NCBI GenBank assembly: GCA_024734555.1
Contig: JANPWX010000360.1
Span: 1,422,774-1,486,773 of the forward strand
Source of the DNA: Trochalopteron elliotii
Taxonomy: Eukaryota; Chordata; Aves; Passeriformes; Leiothrichidae
DNA length: 64,000 nucleotides
Direction: 5' to 3'
This document shows, piece after piece, positions 1 to 13,149 of this stretch. The position numbers were made by a program, and so were the translations under genes. Position 1 is the first letter of the stretch; the number at the start of each line of letters is the position of its first letter. The notes beneath the pieces are model-generated. The model was not told where the DNA came from. It made no database searches and saw only the letters and a program-made list of their open reading frames with translations.

Positions 1-3000
1 ATGACTCTGAGAAAGATTAATCATGGTATTTTAAAAAAATTATACTCAAGAAATGCAGTTCTTTCAACTACATGAAACTGTGAAGAGGTACATATGTACT
101 CAACAAGCTGCCTCTGCTCATGGTAGGGACAGGGAAAGGGAGAGATGGAGATTCATTCCGCCTATGCTAGACACTTATCTTAGGATAGGATAAATCAACC
201 TTGTGGAGTCTATACCTCTCTTCATTTATGATAAAAATGAAGATGACTTGCTTAGACTCAACGGCTAAATTTAGAATTCTAAAGATAGATAGGATGCATT
301 CTACTTTCATTCATTTATTTAATTAATCTATTTAAAAGAATGACCTATTAGTTATACGGGAAAAAAGAAGTAATGCAATTTTGTTGAAAACTCTGATAAT
401 ACTGTCCTGCCTATAACAATCTGGGGCTTAAGTAATGTGTGGGTGAAATGAAGTATCATCACCATTTTACATAGAGGTAATTCAGGGTGCAGAAAGACAC
501 TGTGAATCACTCTAACTTGCACTTAAACCTCGTGTCAGAGTAAAAAAGGCAGTGGTAGCCTATTAGGCAGCACAAAAAACATTAGTCAGCTCTTCAAGAG
601 AGCCCTTGTATTTCAGTTCACAAGTAGATATAATACACAAGGTAAAAGTTCTGCTCTGTTATAAATAATACTTGCAGTGGCTTGGATCAGAGCAATCTAA
701 ATGGTAAATAATCTCTCAGCATTCATTGAAACAGCTACAGTCAGCCTAAGATCTTGATCCCCCACCAGAATCCTAGAAGTCTGATGAGACCATGTTGCAT
801 TTCCAGAACCAAAAATTGCTACAGACTGGTCTGTAATTATTCCAAAGCTACCTGTGGCAAAAAAACACCCCCAAAATACAAAACAACCTTTTACATTTTC
901 ATGGTTTTGGAAAACATGGTATTATGATTTCAGATTTGAAAGAAGAGAGTTATCTTACTACGTTTTACATTTAACCTTTGGCGATGGATAGATGTTATTA
1001 ACGAGAGCAATTTAACACTGAGAAAATGCCCTCCTGAATCTTATTCATCACCCCTTGGAAATATGTGTGGTAAATTCATAACATAAAAAACTCCTATAGG
1101 ACAAGACTATAGCTATTCAAGCAATAGTGTTTGTTGGAATACATTTAGAAATAGTCCAATTTACCCAATCTTAATAAGAATTTTTTGCTTTTAAGGATCA
1201 CTGTTTCAGTTATTAATATAGAACAATGTTAAGGCAACGAATTAAATCAAGATTTTGATATCAAATGAAGTAAAGCCTTTTAGGGCAAATGAGAGATTTA
1301 TGACAAATATTAAAAGTACTGCACTATCATGGTCCCACTCCAGACTGATTATAATTTATAATACCTGTTCCATTCCTCCGTTTTTTCATGTGTGTGTACA
1401 TATAAGTTTGTGCTTAAATGTACATAAACTCATGAGCTTTATGCCAGGTGTAGATGCCAATTCCAAGCTCAGTTAGTAACTATTCTAAGCACAGAAGATT
1501 TTGATTCCTTTCAGGAGAGGAGGGAAGAGTGCTGGACACTTTCCTGTTATTTTATGCAGAAAATATTTTTGAATATTTGTGGAACTTAATAAAAGTAATT
1601 AACGTGTGTGAGACATTTTGGCCTTACTCATCTGCATCTTTAATTTGGTCTGCTGCACACCATATTAACAAGGCTGCTGCATGTGAAAAGTCATAAAAAT
1701 GAAATGCTTTTCTCCTCAAACATGCAATTTTACAACCTGTTTAATTTTAGTCCTTGAATTGTTCACAGTAAGCATAACTTGCAGGGATTATGAAAATACC
1801 ATCATTATGGAAAGACTGCATTTAATGCCTAATTTTAAGAGCAAATGGTGATGGTCAGAGATTTTCATGGGGCCTGCATTATAATATATGATAACAGCTC
1901 TCTGTTGGTTAGTATAGTGCTAGAAATATGTTATGAGCTGAATTTCTATGCAAAAATCCATATTATTTTTCCATCTTTGATGTCCAGAACCTTTTCTACC
2001 AGTATGTCAACTGATTTGCTTAAATCAAGAGTAGCAACATGACAGTGGCATGGTGTATGTTTCCGGTCTGAATCTTTTCTTTGGATTGTCTATGAATCTC
2101 CAAATACTCAGAATGTATAAGGTAGAAAGAAGAATTGCAATTTGGCAGCTTGTGTAAATCACTGAATCTTTTGCAGAGTGGCATTTAAACATACTTACAA
2201 AGGAGGCACAGCCAATCTTTTGGCAAATCTATTACATGCTGCTAAAAGCACTGTCTTGAAGGCCACCTGATAACAATCAGCTTGGTCAAGAAGGCCTACT
2301 ATTACTCAAAAACTGGTTAGAGCACATTAATTACAGTGATAGATGGCTGTAATCATAATAGGCCTCTATTTGTGCCTGGTTATGCTAGTGGTCCTTATCC
2401 TAACTTGGCATTTATTCTTTACTCTGCTATATAGGCAATCTAGCTAGTGATTTTTTCTCCCATTTCTTTGTTCTTTTTTCAACTTTTTTTTTGGCTGCAT
2501 CTTTATTACCACACACAGCTGGTTTTCTAACAGAGATGCCACAAATATTCTGTGTATTTTTCTAGCCTCGTGATCTTTGTACTCAAAATAAAATAGAATA
2601 AACATCTGTACTCTCAAAGATGTAGTGATGTTTCTTGTTCAAGTCAAACATGGAGATGTAGGATCTTCTCTCCACCTCTTCTAGCCTTGAATTAGCTTAA
2701 GTGTGTGGGTTTTTTTAAACATTACTGATATCTTAATGTATAAAACTGTGTAGTTGAATAAAATATTATTTCTTATGTGTTTGTTCCAAATATTCTCACA
2801 ATGTGGTAGCAATATCACATTTCAGAATAGACCATCTGTTTCTTTTCTTTTGCTTGGAGGGTCCAGTTTATGCAGTCACACATATGAAAACTGTAAAGCC
2901 ATCTTTGTACCAATAAGACTTTGATATCTTGACAGACTCTGAGATACCCTTCTTTGTGAATTTGTCCTTGCTTGCACGAACACTGAGCACACAGTACGCA

Positions 3001-6000
3001 AAATCTTTCAGATTCCAGTAAAATGTTTCTCTTCTCAAATGTTACAAACAGAATTATTTTAGATCATTCATCAAAAGCAATTTTTACATGTGTCAAACAT
3101 GGAAGGTGCCAGGGAGAGCGAACAATCCTGGATAAACTCTTCACTTTAGGTTAAAGCAGTCTGCAAAGGAACTACTTACTAGTGACACTAGTAGGCTTAT
3201 TAAATTTCACCATAAATGTAGGCATATATATAAAAAATCAACATCTTCTAAGAAATTAATCCACCAATGATCAAGTAAGTGACAAGATGATGAATTTCCA
3301 ACAGAATAGAGTTATGCAGGATGAACTGAACAGGAAAAGAAACCAATTCTGCCACTTTGTCTCTTCTCATCATATGGTAGTACTTTAATCTTTCTATCCT
3401 CCATTGCTTGCTTAAAACAAGCTTTCAATTTGGCTTAAGAAAAGATCAATTTTCATTCAAGATCTTTAGTGCCTGCTAACACTCCTGAATAGGGAGCCAT
3501 TTTCCTTACTTAATGTCAAGGACACACAATTAGTGATCCTCATTCTAATCCCTCCCCTTCACCTGTAGCAGCTGTGCTGGTTATAGACAGAATGAAGTTT
3601 AAGTGTGCCAGTCATACTTTACATACTGTGTTATTATGTTTGCCCTTTGATTAGAGTACTTGTAACCCTGAAAAAAGGGGCTAGTCCACTGATGTATTTG
3701 CAGGAAATAACATGAAAGTATTACAAGTCTAGTGTAGTAAAATGTATATTCATAGGCTGGTCTAATATCACTCTATGGGGAATATTGGTATGTGTCTCCC
3801 ATCATCATTATATTTCTACAATAAATTCATATAATGGCAAAATCAAATACAATTAATCTAATAAACTTTAGACATATTTCTCACTTCACCATAAGATTCA
3901 TTTTTATTCACTTAATTTAATATTTATTAATTATAATTTTTATCCCTTTTTATTCTCTTTCCAAACTTGCTAGGATATTTGTAAATCATAAGGAGGTCTT
4001 CATAATGTAAACAAGGAACTTGAATGAATTTTCTGGGATAACCAAAAATGTAGATGGTTTTTCAGATGGCATTTAGGCTAAAGAATCTCTGTTTATTTTT
4101 TACAGTTGTTCCTCAGATGAGAAGATTCCTGTAGTGTGAGAACTCCTTGTTAAATAGACTGTATATGCATCATATGCCACATGATCTCCTGGTAAAAGCA
4201 AAGGTCTAGCAGAGAGAAGCTTCTCTGGTTGAAACACCAGCCAAATTAATAACTCATATGTGCACTAGGACATGTGATCTTCTTGTGCTTTTAGTCAGTG
4301 ATAGTGAAAATTGGCTGAATGGGAGAACTGAAAAAGACAAATATAAATATGTTCTGGTTTCTAGAAATTATCTGACTTGAGACATAACATTTGAGAATTA
4401 GTTACCATTGTGAAACCTTAATAGTTTGATAAGCACTTGAGACAACCTTGGAAAAATTTCTTATCCTGATTAATGAGTAAGCATTTTGTCTTTCATTGAC
4501 AGAAAAGAAAAATTTAACTTTATTCATGCTGTCAAGAATCTCATAAATTTGAATGCCAAGTGGTAGGAAGTTGAAAATTTTTTTTCCAGATTTTTATATG
4601 GAGGAAGATGCACGATTGTTCAATTCTTTTTTTTTTTTTGCTATAACTCACCTAAGTTACTGAAAATCTTGTTAGAAATATCCCACATAATATTTAATTA
4701 ATTCTTGTGGATTTAAAAAGTTTCCTCTAAAATTTTAACTAAACTGTCTTCTCATGCAGGAAAAATGGTGTCACCAACTTCTTTCACCATAATAAAAACA
4801 TTAAAATGATGAATACATGTATTCTGTATTTGCATGGCATCCATCCTGCTTTCAACTTTTCTGACTGAGTAATGCCCTACAAACACGTTCTATTTCTGAA
4901 ACATCCAAACCAGCTATTATTTTTTGCCAAGTCGTCTATCCAGGAATCATTAAAGGTTGCTATGCCTAACATTGTGGAGCTTGGTAATTTCTGGGCATGA
5001 TTTCATTTGTTTATTTTCGAAATTTACCATTTGAAAATATTTTATAAGAAAGCAGGGGATATGAGAGAAATTCAACAGCTAAACACTAGCTGCACTTCCG
5101 AGTCACAGACAAAAGGAAGCTACAATCTTCCATTCACTCCTGCACTCAGTTCTAGGGAAAACAGTGAATAAAGAAGATGGAGAAGCAATTCAAAAGACAA
5201 TGATAATAACCTCTGCCTCTCTGTCATGATGCTTGAGAGTTCCACAGTATCTGTAAGAAATGTCTTTGCCAAGGGTTGTCCTATTGGTGCAAGATGTGAC
5301 TAAAAAGTGTAAAGTTTTCCCAAAATAAACATGCTAAATGTATAAATTATGGTGAATGTGGTATGTATTTTGGGGAACTCTGACACAGAAACTTGTCAAG
5401 AGAATGATATGAGCATTTTGCATTTTTGCCCCTTTTTGGAAAAAAGTAAATTAATTTACTTCCTCAAAATCACAGATAAATACATACATACAAAAGAATA
5501 AAATGTTAATTTTCTATATTTAGAACCATTAAAATAGAAGTCTTTAACATGTTATAACATAAGATGACATGCTTAAATACACCTGGAATGTAGTGTTGAG
5601 ATTACTCTTATTACTCATGAATACAGCATTATTAGCAAGGATTTATGTAAACCATACAAACATACGCAGATATGCATATATTCAGTCTCAGATTTTCTTT
5701 GTAGATGCAACTTTAGACAGTGTTCACCACTTGAAATGTTACTGTGGATTTTTATGAATAGTTAGTGATCTGTAATTCGTATGTGTCTCATTGAGTATGT
5801 GATTTATTCAAAATTATTGATTCTACTGATTATAGTATAGTCTGTATGAGCTAGTCAGTTTTCATTCAATTCAGAATCAGATCTGTGTAACTAACATATG
5901 CCAATATAAATACAAAATTTGGTGTATGAAATTCACTTTTAGTGGTATGACTTAATAATCATGTTAATGTGAATAACATGATATATACAAAAAAAAAACC

Positions 6001-9000
6001 TTCAGAAGACAATAAATCAATCTATATATTAGTTTTTCTCTTGGAAAGGATAAAGCTTGAAATTTTTATCACTAGAAAGTGGCTCGTCTCACCGTATTTT
6101 GCTTGGTCAGGTCTGCTACTCTATGCACTTTGAGATATCAGCATAACAGGAAATCTAAAGGAAGCTAGACTTCCTCTGCAGTCTTGCAATTTCAAATATG
6201 CAGAATGCAGATATAACAGCAAAACAAAATCGATGCTTCTCCCTTTGATTTCTCAGGACAAAATCTATTTCCTAAGTCATTTCTTTTTAAAACTCTCCAG
6301 TTTTCACATGTCTATTTATGGCACATAGTTCCCCAGAAGGACAAGGAATTAGGCTTGAGACTACTTTCTGGCATAAAAATATAATACCCCAGCTATTTAT
6401 TTACATTGGTGTCATGTGTAAGAGTCCTGGTTCGAGATCATATCCCAGTTGTGTTTGATGCTGTTCAAACACAAACTCAAAACAATACCTTTCTCCAGCT
6501 TAGAATGAAAATATGAAAAAGAGATAAGTGAAACACGGAGACAATATCCTTCAGCAAGATAGATAGTAGTTTCACCCACTGAATCACATCCCATATTTTC
6601 TAGTTTTGAAAGAGGATGATATATTAGCATATATGACCATATTTGGATGGCCATGAGGACTTCCTCTCAAGTATGAGAAACAGCATGAGGTAAAAGATGT
6701 AAAAATGTTAAAAATGGTTCTCAATCAAATGGAAGCTAATGTCATGGACCAGTTAAGGGCAGAATTCCATATTCTCAGATAGTGAGGGAGAACTTAGAAA
6801 GAGCTTGAAAACTGCATGCAAATTATTTGAGTTAGTACAGAAGCTCAGACATGTCCAAGTACGGAACCAGGGAAATGATTTTGCAGAAACATTCTGTATA
6901 GGTGATCATCTGAAAAAAGCAGCATGGGAAAGAGTTGGCTGAAAGCAAAAAAGAAATACAACAAGATGGGAATAAGGGCCTTTGTTGTGTAAATTGACAT
7001 AATTATTTTAATTATGCAAAAATAATGAACAAAAGCTAAACATTGAAATAATATGAAAACTTATAAGAAGTCAGGATTGCAAAAAATGCTCAGGGTAACA
7101 GCTTGAACAGGCAGTATGTGATATTGCTCAGGATGAATTATGAAGTGAGAAAGGCTTTGGGGAAGGACTAATAAACTCTCTAGTTTGATCATGCTGAGCT
7201 TCAGCTGACCCTCTACAGATACAGAAATTTTAGTTTGCATATGAAATAAATTTGTAGTAAACTAAATGCAGATAATCAGTACGAAGCATCAGTGAAACAA
7301 ATTAACTGAATTTGTGCTTATGCATTAGACTGCCATTAGGCAATGTCCAAAGCGGGAAAAGAAATGGAATTCTTAAAAGCTTGGTGAAAGCATGTGAAGT
7401 ATGCCTTGCAAGCATTCACTTACACTAGAAGATGGCAAGAAATTGGAGAACATCTAGCACAGAACTGGAAGAAAAAGTACAAGTCCTCAATTGTTTAGAT
7501 ACAGTACATGAATATTTGGTATTAGCAATAGGGGATGAAACACAGCAAGCAGTTGTAGAAGCAACTAGAAATAAAGCAGTTTATTTGATGGAAAACATAC
7601 ATATAACTATACTGTGTATGAGGAACTGAATGAGACTGAGAAATGGAGCAATAGGATGGGAAGAAGATGGGATGCATGTAGTAGGATGCATGGAGAAACT
7701 GGAAGACAGTCAGGTATCAGACATATTTCCTCACAAGAGAGAAAAGGATGAAAAAGCACAAGACTATGGTGAGAAGCCAGGCCAAAGAAAGAGAAAGTAA
7801 TTTTGCATTTTGTTCTTGTCTTCATTTTTTATGCCAGGGGTTGTAAAAGCAACAGGAAGAAAATTAAAACAATAAGTGAAAATGTAAGAACTAGAGCTAA
7901 ACTTGTAGATTTGTCAATTAATTAAACTAAAAAAGTAGTCAGTTTTTCCAAAGGAAAATTAGCAAAGATGAAATAACTCTGAAATGAGAGGAAGTCTGGG
8001 TAGCAAGCAGAGATCTTAGGGCTTCAGACTGGAGCTACTGAAACTCCTTTTCTAATCTTAAAGACTTCCCACTCCTACTAAAGTGTTAGTTTACAGAAAA
8101 TCTCAGAATAGAGAAAAGACTAAAAAGGACAAAAGAAAGGAAGTTCTTACCTCAGTTTCTGCACAGAGTGTACAAAGTTTATACAAAAACAACTCAATCA
8201 AAATCTGAGGACCACAACTAGAAGGAAGAGGTGCCTCCATCAGCCTCCCAGGAGGATCTGAAACACATGCACTGCAATGTTATCAAATTCTGTCTCTCTC
8301 AAACAGATATTTTCATATCTTTGCTAAGACATCTTTTCAACTTATTTAATAAGTGACTTTATTAGCAGCATGAATAAAATGCATCAACTTCCATTTACTC
8401 TCTGAACAATAAATATTTTCATACTTAACTGTGAAGTTCTGAGAGTTGTGTTCCCAAATTTAGTGACTAACATTCTAGTACAGCTATATTCATACCTGAT
8501 TCAAATCTATATATTCAATCAATTCAGGCACACACTTAGCAATAAATGGCATTAAGATTTTTTCAACAGATTTGAGAAATTCAGCTGTCAAGTGTCAAGT
8601 TATAAAGGAAGAGAAGGTGGTGTTAAGTTTGTGTTAAGCACATATACATACCTCCTTCTGTGGTCAAATGCAAAGATGATCTAATCTTTCTGTAGGGAGA
8701 TGGGAAAAATGCTGAAAGCAGAAGTGGATAAACTCATGGAGTCATAAAGATATGTTTGAAAAGCTTTTGACTTTATTTATAAGTCAGAACTAGCCTTAGG
8801 AAAATCTAATCTCTCTAAATATAATTTAATGTGCCTGAATTTTGTTGTATATACTATTCTTGACTTCTGTGAGGGACCAACTACATTAATAATCTTCAAA
8901 CTAACTTCAAAAGTAATTGTTCTTTTTCAAAGTGGAAGAGTTCTAGGCACTCAAATGTACTAATGCCTTTCGATTTTTATAATCAAAATGTTTCCTAAAA

Positions 9001-10142
9001 ATCAGGATATTTTTTCTTTAAAATGTAAGAACATCTACTGCTTAATGATTCTATATGTGCTGTCCTTGTCACAATTAATAGCAGTCCTGTTATGGTCAGG
9101 GCTGCCATTGATATCATTTGAGAGTAGAGAGTACAGAAAGATGAAAATCCAAGTCATAAGTACAATCTTGAGAGCACTGACATCCATGGGCCTTTGATGT
9201 CAAAGGAAAACCTGCATATAAGTACACCATATGCCAAAGGAACAAACTTATGCAGTACAGGCCTCATTTGTTATGCAAAATTTACATTATTTTGGAATGA
9301 CTAGTAAATTAAAGAAATTAGTCATGGTGAAATTTTGCTCTACAATCACACTGACTTCTCTAAAGTTTCAAAAATGCATGTGTAGAAAAGAACATGTGAA
9401 CATTGATTTTTCAAAAACAAACTAAAAGTTTTGGAGAACATACATCTTACTCTGACTGCACTTCTTACTTTAATTGAAATAATAGTTGACAGGATGCAGG
9501 GAGTGGTCAAGGATTATAAAAGAGCACTGAGAACAATTTATCTATTGCCAGATCAGCAGAGCTTCCTCCCTAGAGATAGCCACTATCTAGTTTTGCCTTG
9601 ATCCATTGCAAATTGTTGCCTGGTGACTTGAGCTGCTTCCCTTTCAGGTCAGTTTTTATTAGATGAAAACCTTTTAATTACAAGCTTGACTGCTACAACA
9701 ATATGACCTCAAATGCTTACATAAACCATGTGTAATTCCTGGCACTGCTTTCCCACTTCTATCTCTACACCTACTTATTGTCAAGATTTTCTGAGTAGTT
9801 CAATCTATTTGTTAGGCTAAAGTATAAACTTTGACACAAATAGTTAAACACTCACACTTTTATCTGAGAATGGTTTCTAACCATCTCCCTGTTCATGGGA
9901 TGCTCTCTGCTCTGTGCCTGTCAGCCTTCTGCCCTTTGCATTGAATGTGTTCCTTCTGGACCCTGCCTGGCAATAGTGTGCAGCCAGGACTTTCTAGGTT
10001 AAAGTTCTAATATTACCACTGCAGACTGTTTACTGCCATAAATATAATTTGGTCTTTTTGAAAGGTGTCCTTATCTTTCCAGTAATACTAAGATACCAGA
10101 AAAATCAGCCTACCTCTAAGAGGCACAAATTACGAGCAGTAG
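1..10142. other. gene-free AT-rich DNA
   Basis: No coding exon, RNA gene or recognisable transposon was found on either strand. Open reading frames here are at most about 80 codons, lack family resemblance and look like chance ORFs. The stretch holds short homopolymer runs (for example poly-T near 4627-4640), a perfect 17-bp odd palindrome at 3177-3193, and a purine-rich plus strand at about 6780-8200. The sequence suggests intergenic or intronic DNA. Old, diverged repeats could be present that cannot be recognised by eye. Confidence 0.6.
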
Positions 10143-10276
10143 TCACAGAATATTCAGAGTTGGAAGGGACCCAAAGGATCATTGAGTCCAACCCTTAAGG
10201 GAATGGCACATACCCGGATCAAACCTGTGACCTTGGCACCACTAGCATCATGTTCTAACCAATGGAGATAATCTCA
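10143..10276 (-). mobile_element. TguSINE1-like SINE (tRNA-Ile head, CR1 tail)
   Basis: Read on the minus strand, the first part (about 10276 down to 10197) is a decayed tRNA-Ile gene. It has a B box GGTTTGATCC (complement of 10216-10225), a degenerate A box (complement of 10259-10270) and the TGCCAAGGTC variable/T-arm region. The anticodon position reads AGT (complement of 10241-10243) instead of Ile AAT. The second part (10196 down to 10143) is the 3' end of a CR1 LINE: a 'gactcaatgatcc' motif, then 'gggtcccttccaactc', ending near an ATTCTGTGA octamer. A tRNA-Ile head joined to a CR1 tail is the known build of TguSINE1, which borrows CR1 reverse transcriptase to move. The A box is too degenerate for this copy to be a working tRNA gene. 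No target-site duplication was found, as is usual for CR1-mobilised copies. Confidence 0.85.
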
Positions 10277-13149
10277 GGGTCTAATCAGGGGAGATTTCCT
10301 GATTCCCTAGTGAGGTCAAAGTTATTCCCACACCAGAGCACTCCACTAGCATGAAGCAGCAGTGGACATACTATACTCCATGTGGTACCAGAGGAGTAAA
10401 TGTCACTCTACCATATGTAAGGCTGCGTACTTCCAAGAGCTTTCTGAACTGGCGCAGCCTGTAGCATGAGGGAAGTATTTTTTTTACTGCACATGAAATA
10501 TATTAGGACATAAGGACTGTTGGTGTTGATTTGATGAATCCCCAGCTGTGGGCTGCTGGGTGTTGACACACAGCTATTTTATCTATCAGTCTACCAGCAT
10601 ATGTGAGTACTGATTTTGGTGATTAACATCGAGCCCAACAATAATATAAAATAGCATTCTGTTAGCAGCACTGTCATATTTACTTTGCAATCAGTCTGCT
10701 TTTTCTGGTAGAGCATTAGAAGAGCCAAACATGGAGCAATTTGCTGCAGAGGTTACACTGCAGGCTGACATGTGGAAAGTCTTTATTCTTTTCCCTTTGA
10801 TTATGAACCAATTTCAGTCCCAGCAAACATGACTCAATATGTAAAAAAAAAAAGTCCTTCTAATAGGAATACTTATAACATACAACAGATTATACAACCA
10901 AATTTACCTCCAAAGGTTTTGAAGTTGCCTAGCTACGGGATGGAAAGGTTGAGGAACTCCCTGCTGAAGGCAGGAAATGAGGCAGATGAGCACTTGAGGA
11001 CTGAAGCTTCAAGCTCCACCTAGTGACAGAACCTTACCGGTGCCTTCCTGGATAACCCCGGAGGAAGCATGGGGCGCCATGAAATGCTCTGAAATGTCTG
11101 GTGTAGTATTGGCAGGAAATGACAATCAGAGCCAAAAGAAGCACAGGAATTTTTGTGTGTTTGTTTGTGGGTTTGACTGGTTGTTTTAGTTTTTTAAAAA
11201 TATAAATATAACTTAAAAAAACAACGCAAGAGACACTAACTGGCAATAGAATGCTCAATAAAAGTAACACCACACCACCCCATGCTGAAAAATACGTCTC
11301 TATATATGACAGCAATGTGACCATAGTGACAACAATTCATGAAATTACTCCACTCCTTAGGAAGGAGATTTTTGTATTAATGAAGGAGACAGAAATCTAG
11401 TAATTATTAATATTTTTGTTCATTACAAGAGTATTTTGTACCTTATGTCATCCGATTCCTAGTGGGATAGCATTAAGATTTTGTTCACCAGCTACAACAA
11501 GAAGTCCAATATTGTTCAGCAAAAAATCTGGTGAAGTGCTTATTGTATTTATAAAAATTTTATAAGTATGTCAATAAATTTATTCCCTCATAGCAAAGAA
11601 AATAAGGTTTTGAAGGTTTTTGAACTGACCAATTGGACATAAGTGTAGAGCAAGCACGTTTTTCAGAGAAATTACTGCTAGCTTTAGAAAAGAAAGCTGT
11701 ATTTTGGTGTATTTGTTCTATGTGGAGGATAGCATTCCAGTTGTCTGGATGATCAGAAAGTAAAAATTACACTAGAACACATTGATAATTATAAATGTAA
11801 TATATATTCTGTCACTATCAATGCTACAGTGTTTCATAAATTAATTTTTATACAACAATGAAAAATACATAGTTTTCCCCCAAGTACATGATTTAATAAG
11901 CATCTAATGTATTGATCTTTATCTTCTGTTGAGTATCTGAATATACATGAGCTTCAAAAGCAGGCAAAAATTTTCCTGAAATCTTGTCATCTTAGGTCCA
12001 GTAATAAGAATAGTAATACTTTGATATCTGAAAAAATAATAAGAGTTATTTAATTCATAAAGTGCCTTGACATAGTGACATTTCTCTGAAATATATTATT
12101 TCTTCTGGAAGTTCCACTTTCGGTTTTGATCGTAATCAGAAAATCTAGTGTAAATGGAAGCACTTAAGTTAATAAGGCTTATCCACAGAAAGATTGGTTC
12201 AGATTTAGATGGGGAAAGGCATTAATTTTGTTTTATTCAGACTGTCCGGACCAGAGTTCGGCAGTACTAGATGACAATAAAATGACATGTGGAGATTGAG
12301 ACACACCTATACTGAGAAAAACAATATTAAACTATGTTTCAAAAGCACGCAATTCAAAAAAAATGCTGACAAAATTTCCTATATATGTGACATCTTGAAG
12401 CCATTTGTCACACTGAATGTTGTCACATTCCTGTGTTTCAATTAAAGAAGACACTGTAAAAGTAACATATTTACATGACAGAAAAGAGAAGCACTTACTG
12501 GAATAGTATTTACTGTTAAATTCTTCCAAGGTTTCTTTTAATTCGTGGTATTTTAATTCTATTTGGGGTGGCGCCTGCTAGTGGAATCTGGCATTGAGCT
12601 ACTGCACTTATGCTGTTCATTATGGAATGTACTGTATTAAGGACTGCAATGTAAAGCACGGGTAATTGGGAACTGATCTGTTACCATGCTGGAAAAACAT
12701 GCAATACAGGTTTCAGCAACAGATTTCTACTGATATGCTAGCCTAAACTGTTTACTAGACTGATTTTGTATATGGAAGAGGTTATATTATGTTAGGAGTC
12801 TTTTAGCAATTTGTCTACTCTTTAATACTTGCCTGTATCTATATGAATGAAGCTATTGCAATAATTTGTCTTGGTGCGGATAAAATTTATAATAGCAGAA
12901 CATCACTTTTCACATTCATATTGCCAGAGCAAAATAAGTTGCAATGATGGCAAAAAACATATTAATGTTGTACAACTATAATTACACTGGGGGTTTCTCT
13001 TGAATAAAAGTCTTGCCAAGAATTCGCAACTGAATCAACATTGCTGGAACATACTGAAAAATTGTAGTTATACAAATACTACTCAGATCTAGCTTTAGAG
13101 TAAATGGTCAGAGTATGAACTTAAGGAAAAATAGGTTAAATTAAGCAGA
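10277..13149. other. gene-free DNA
   Basis: No recognisable gene or repeat. An 83-codon plus-strand open frame at 10772-11023 and a 96-codon minus-strand frame at 11034-11324 have no features of a known family and no convincing splice or promoter context. They are treated as chance ORFs. The rest is AT-rich. Confidence 0.55.

Noticed and set aside
2290..2372. Inverted pair aggcctactatta / cataataggcct
   Set aside because: Short arms with a mismatch and a loop of about 55 bases, within what chance gives in 64 kb.
10143..10276. Functional tRNA-Ile gene
   Set aside because: The A box is degenerate, the anticodon position reads AGT, and the sequence runs directly into a CR1 tail, so it is a SINE.
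10772..11023. 83-codon open frame on the plus strand
   Set aside because: No known motif, preceded by no promoter or convincing splice site, contains an A homopolymer run, and gives no evidence of being coding.
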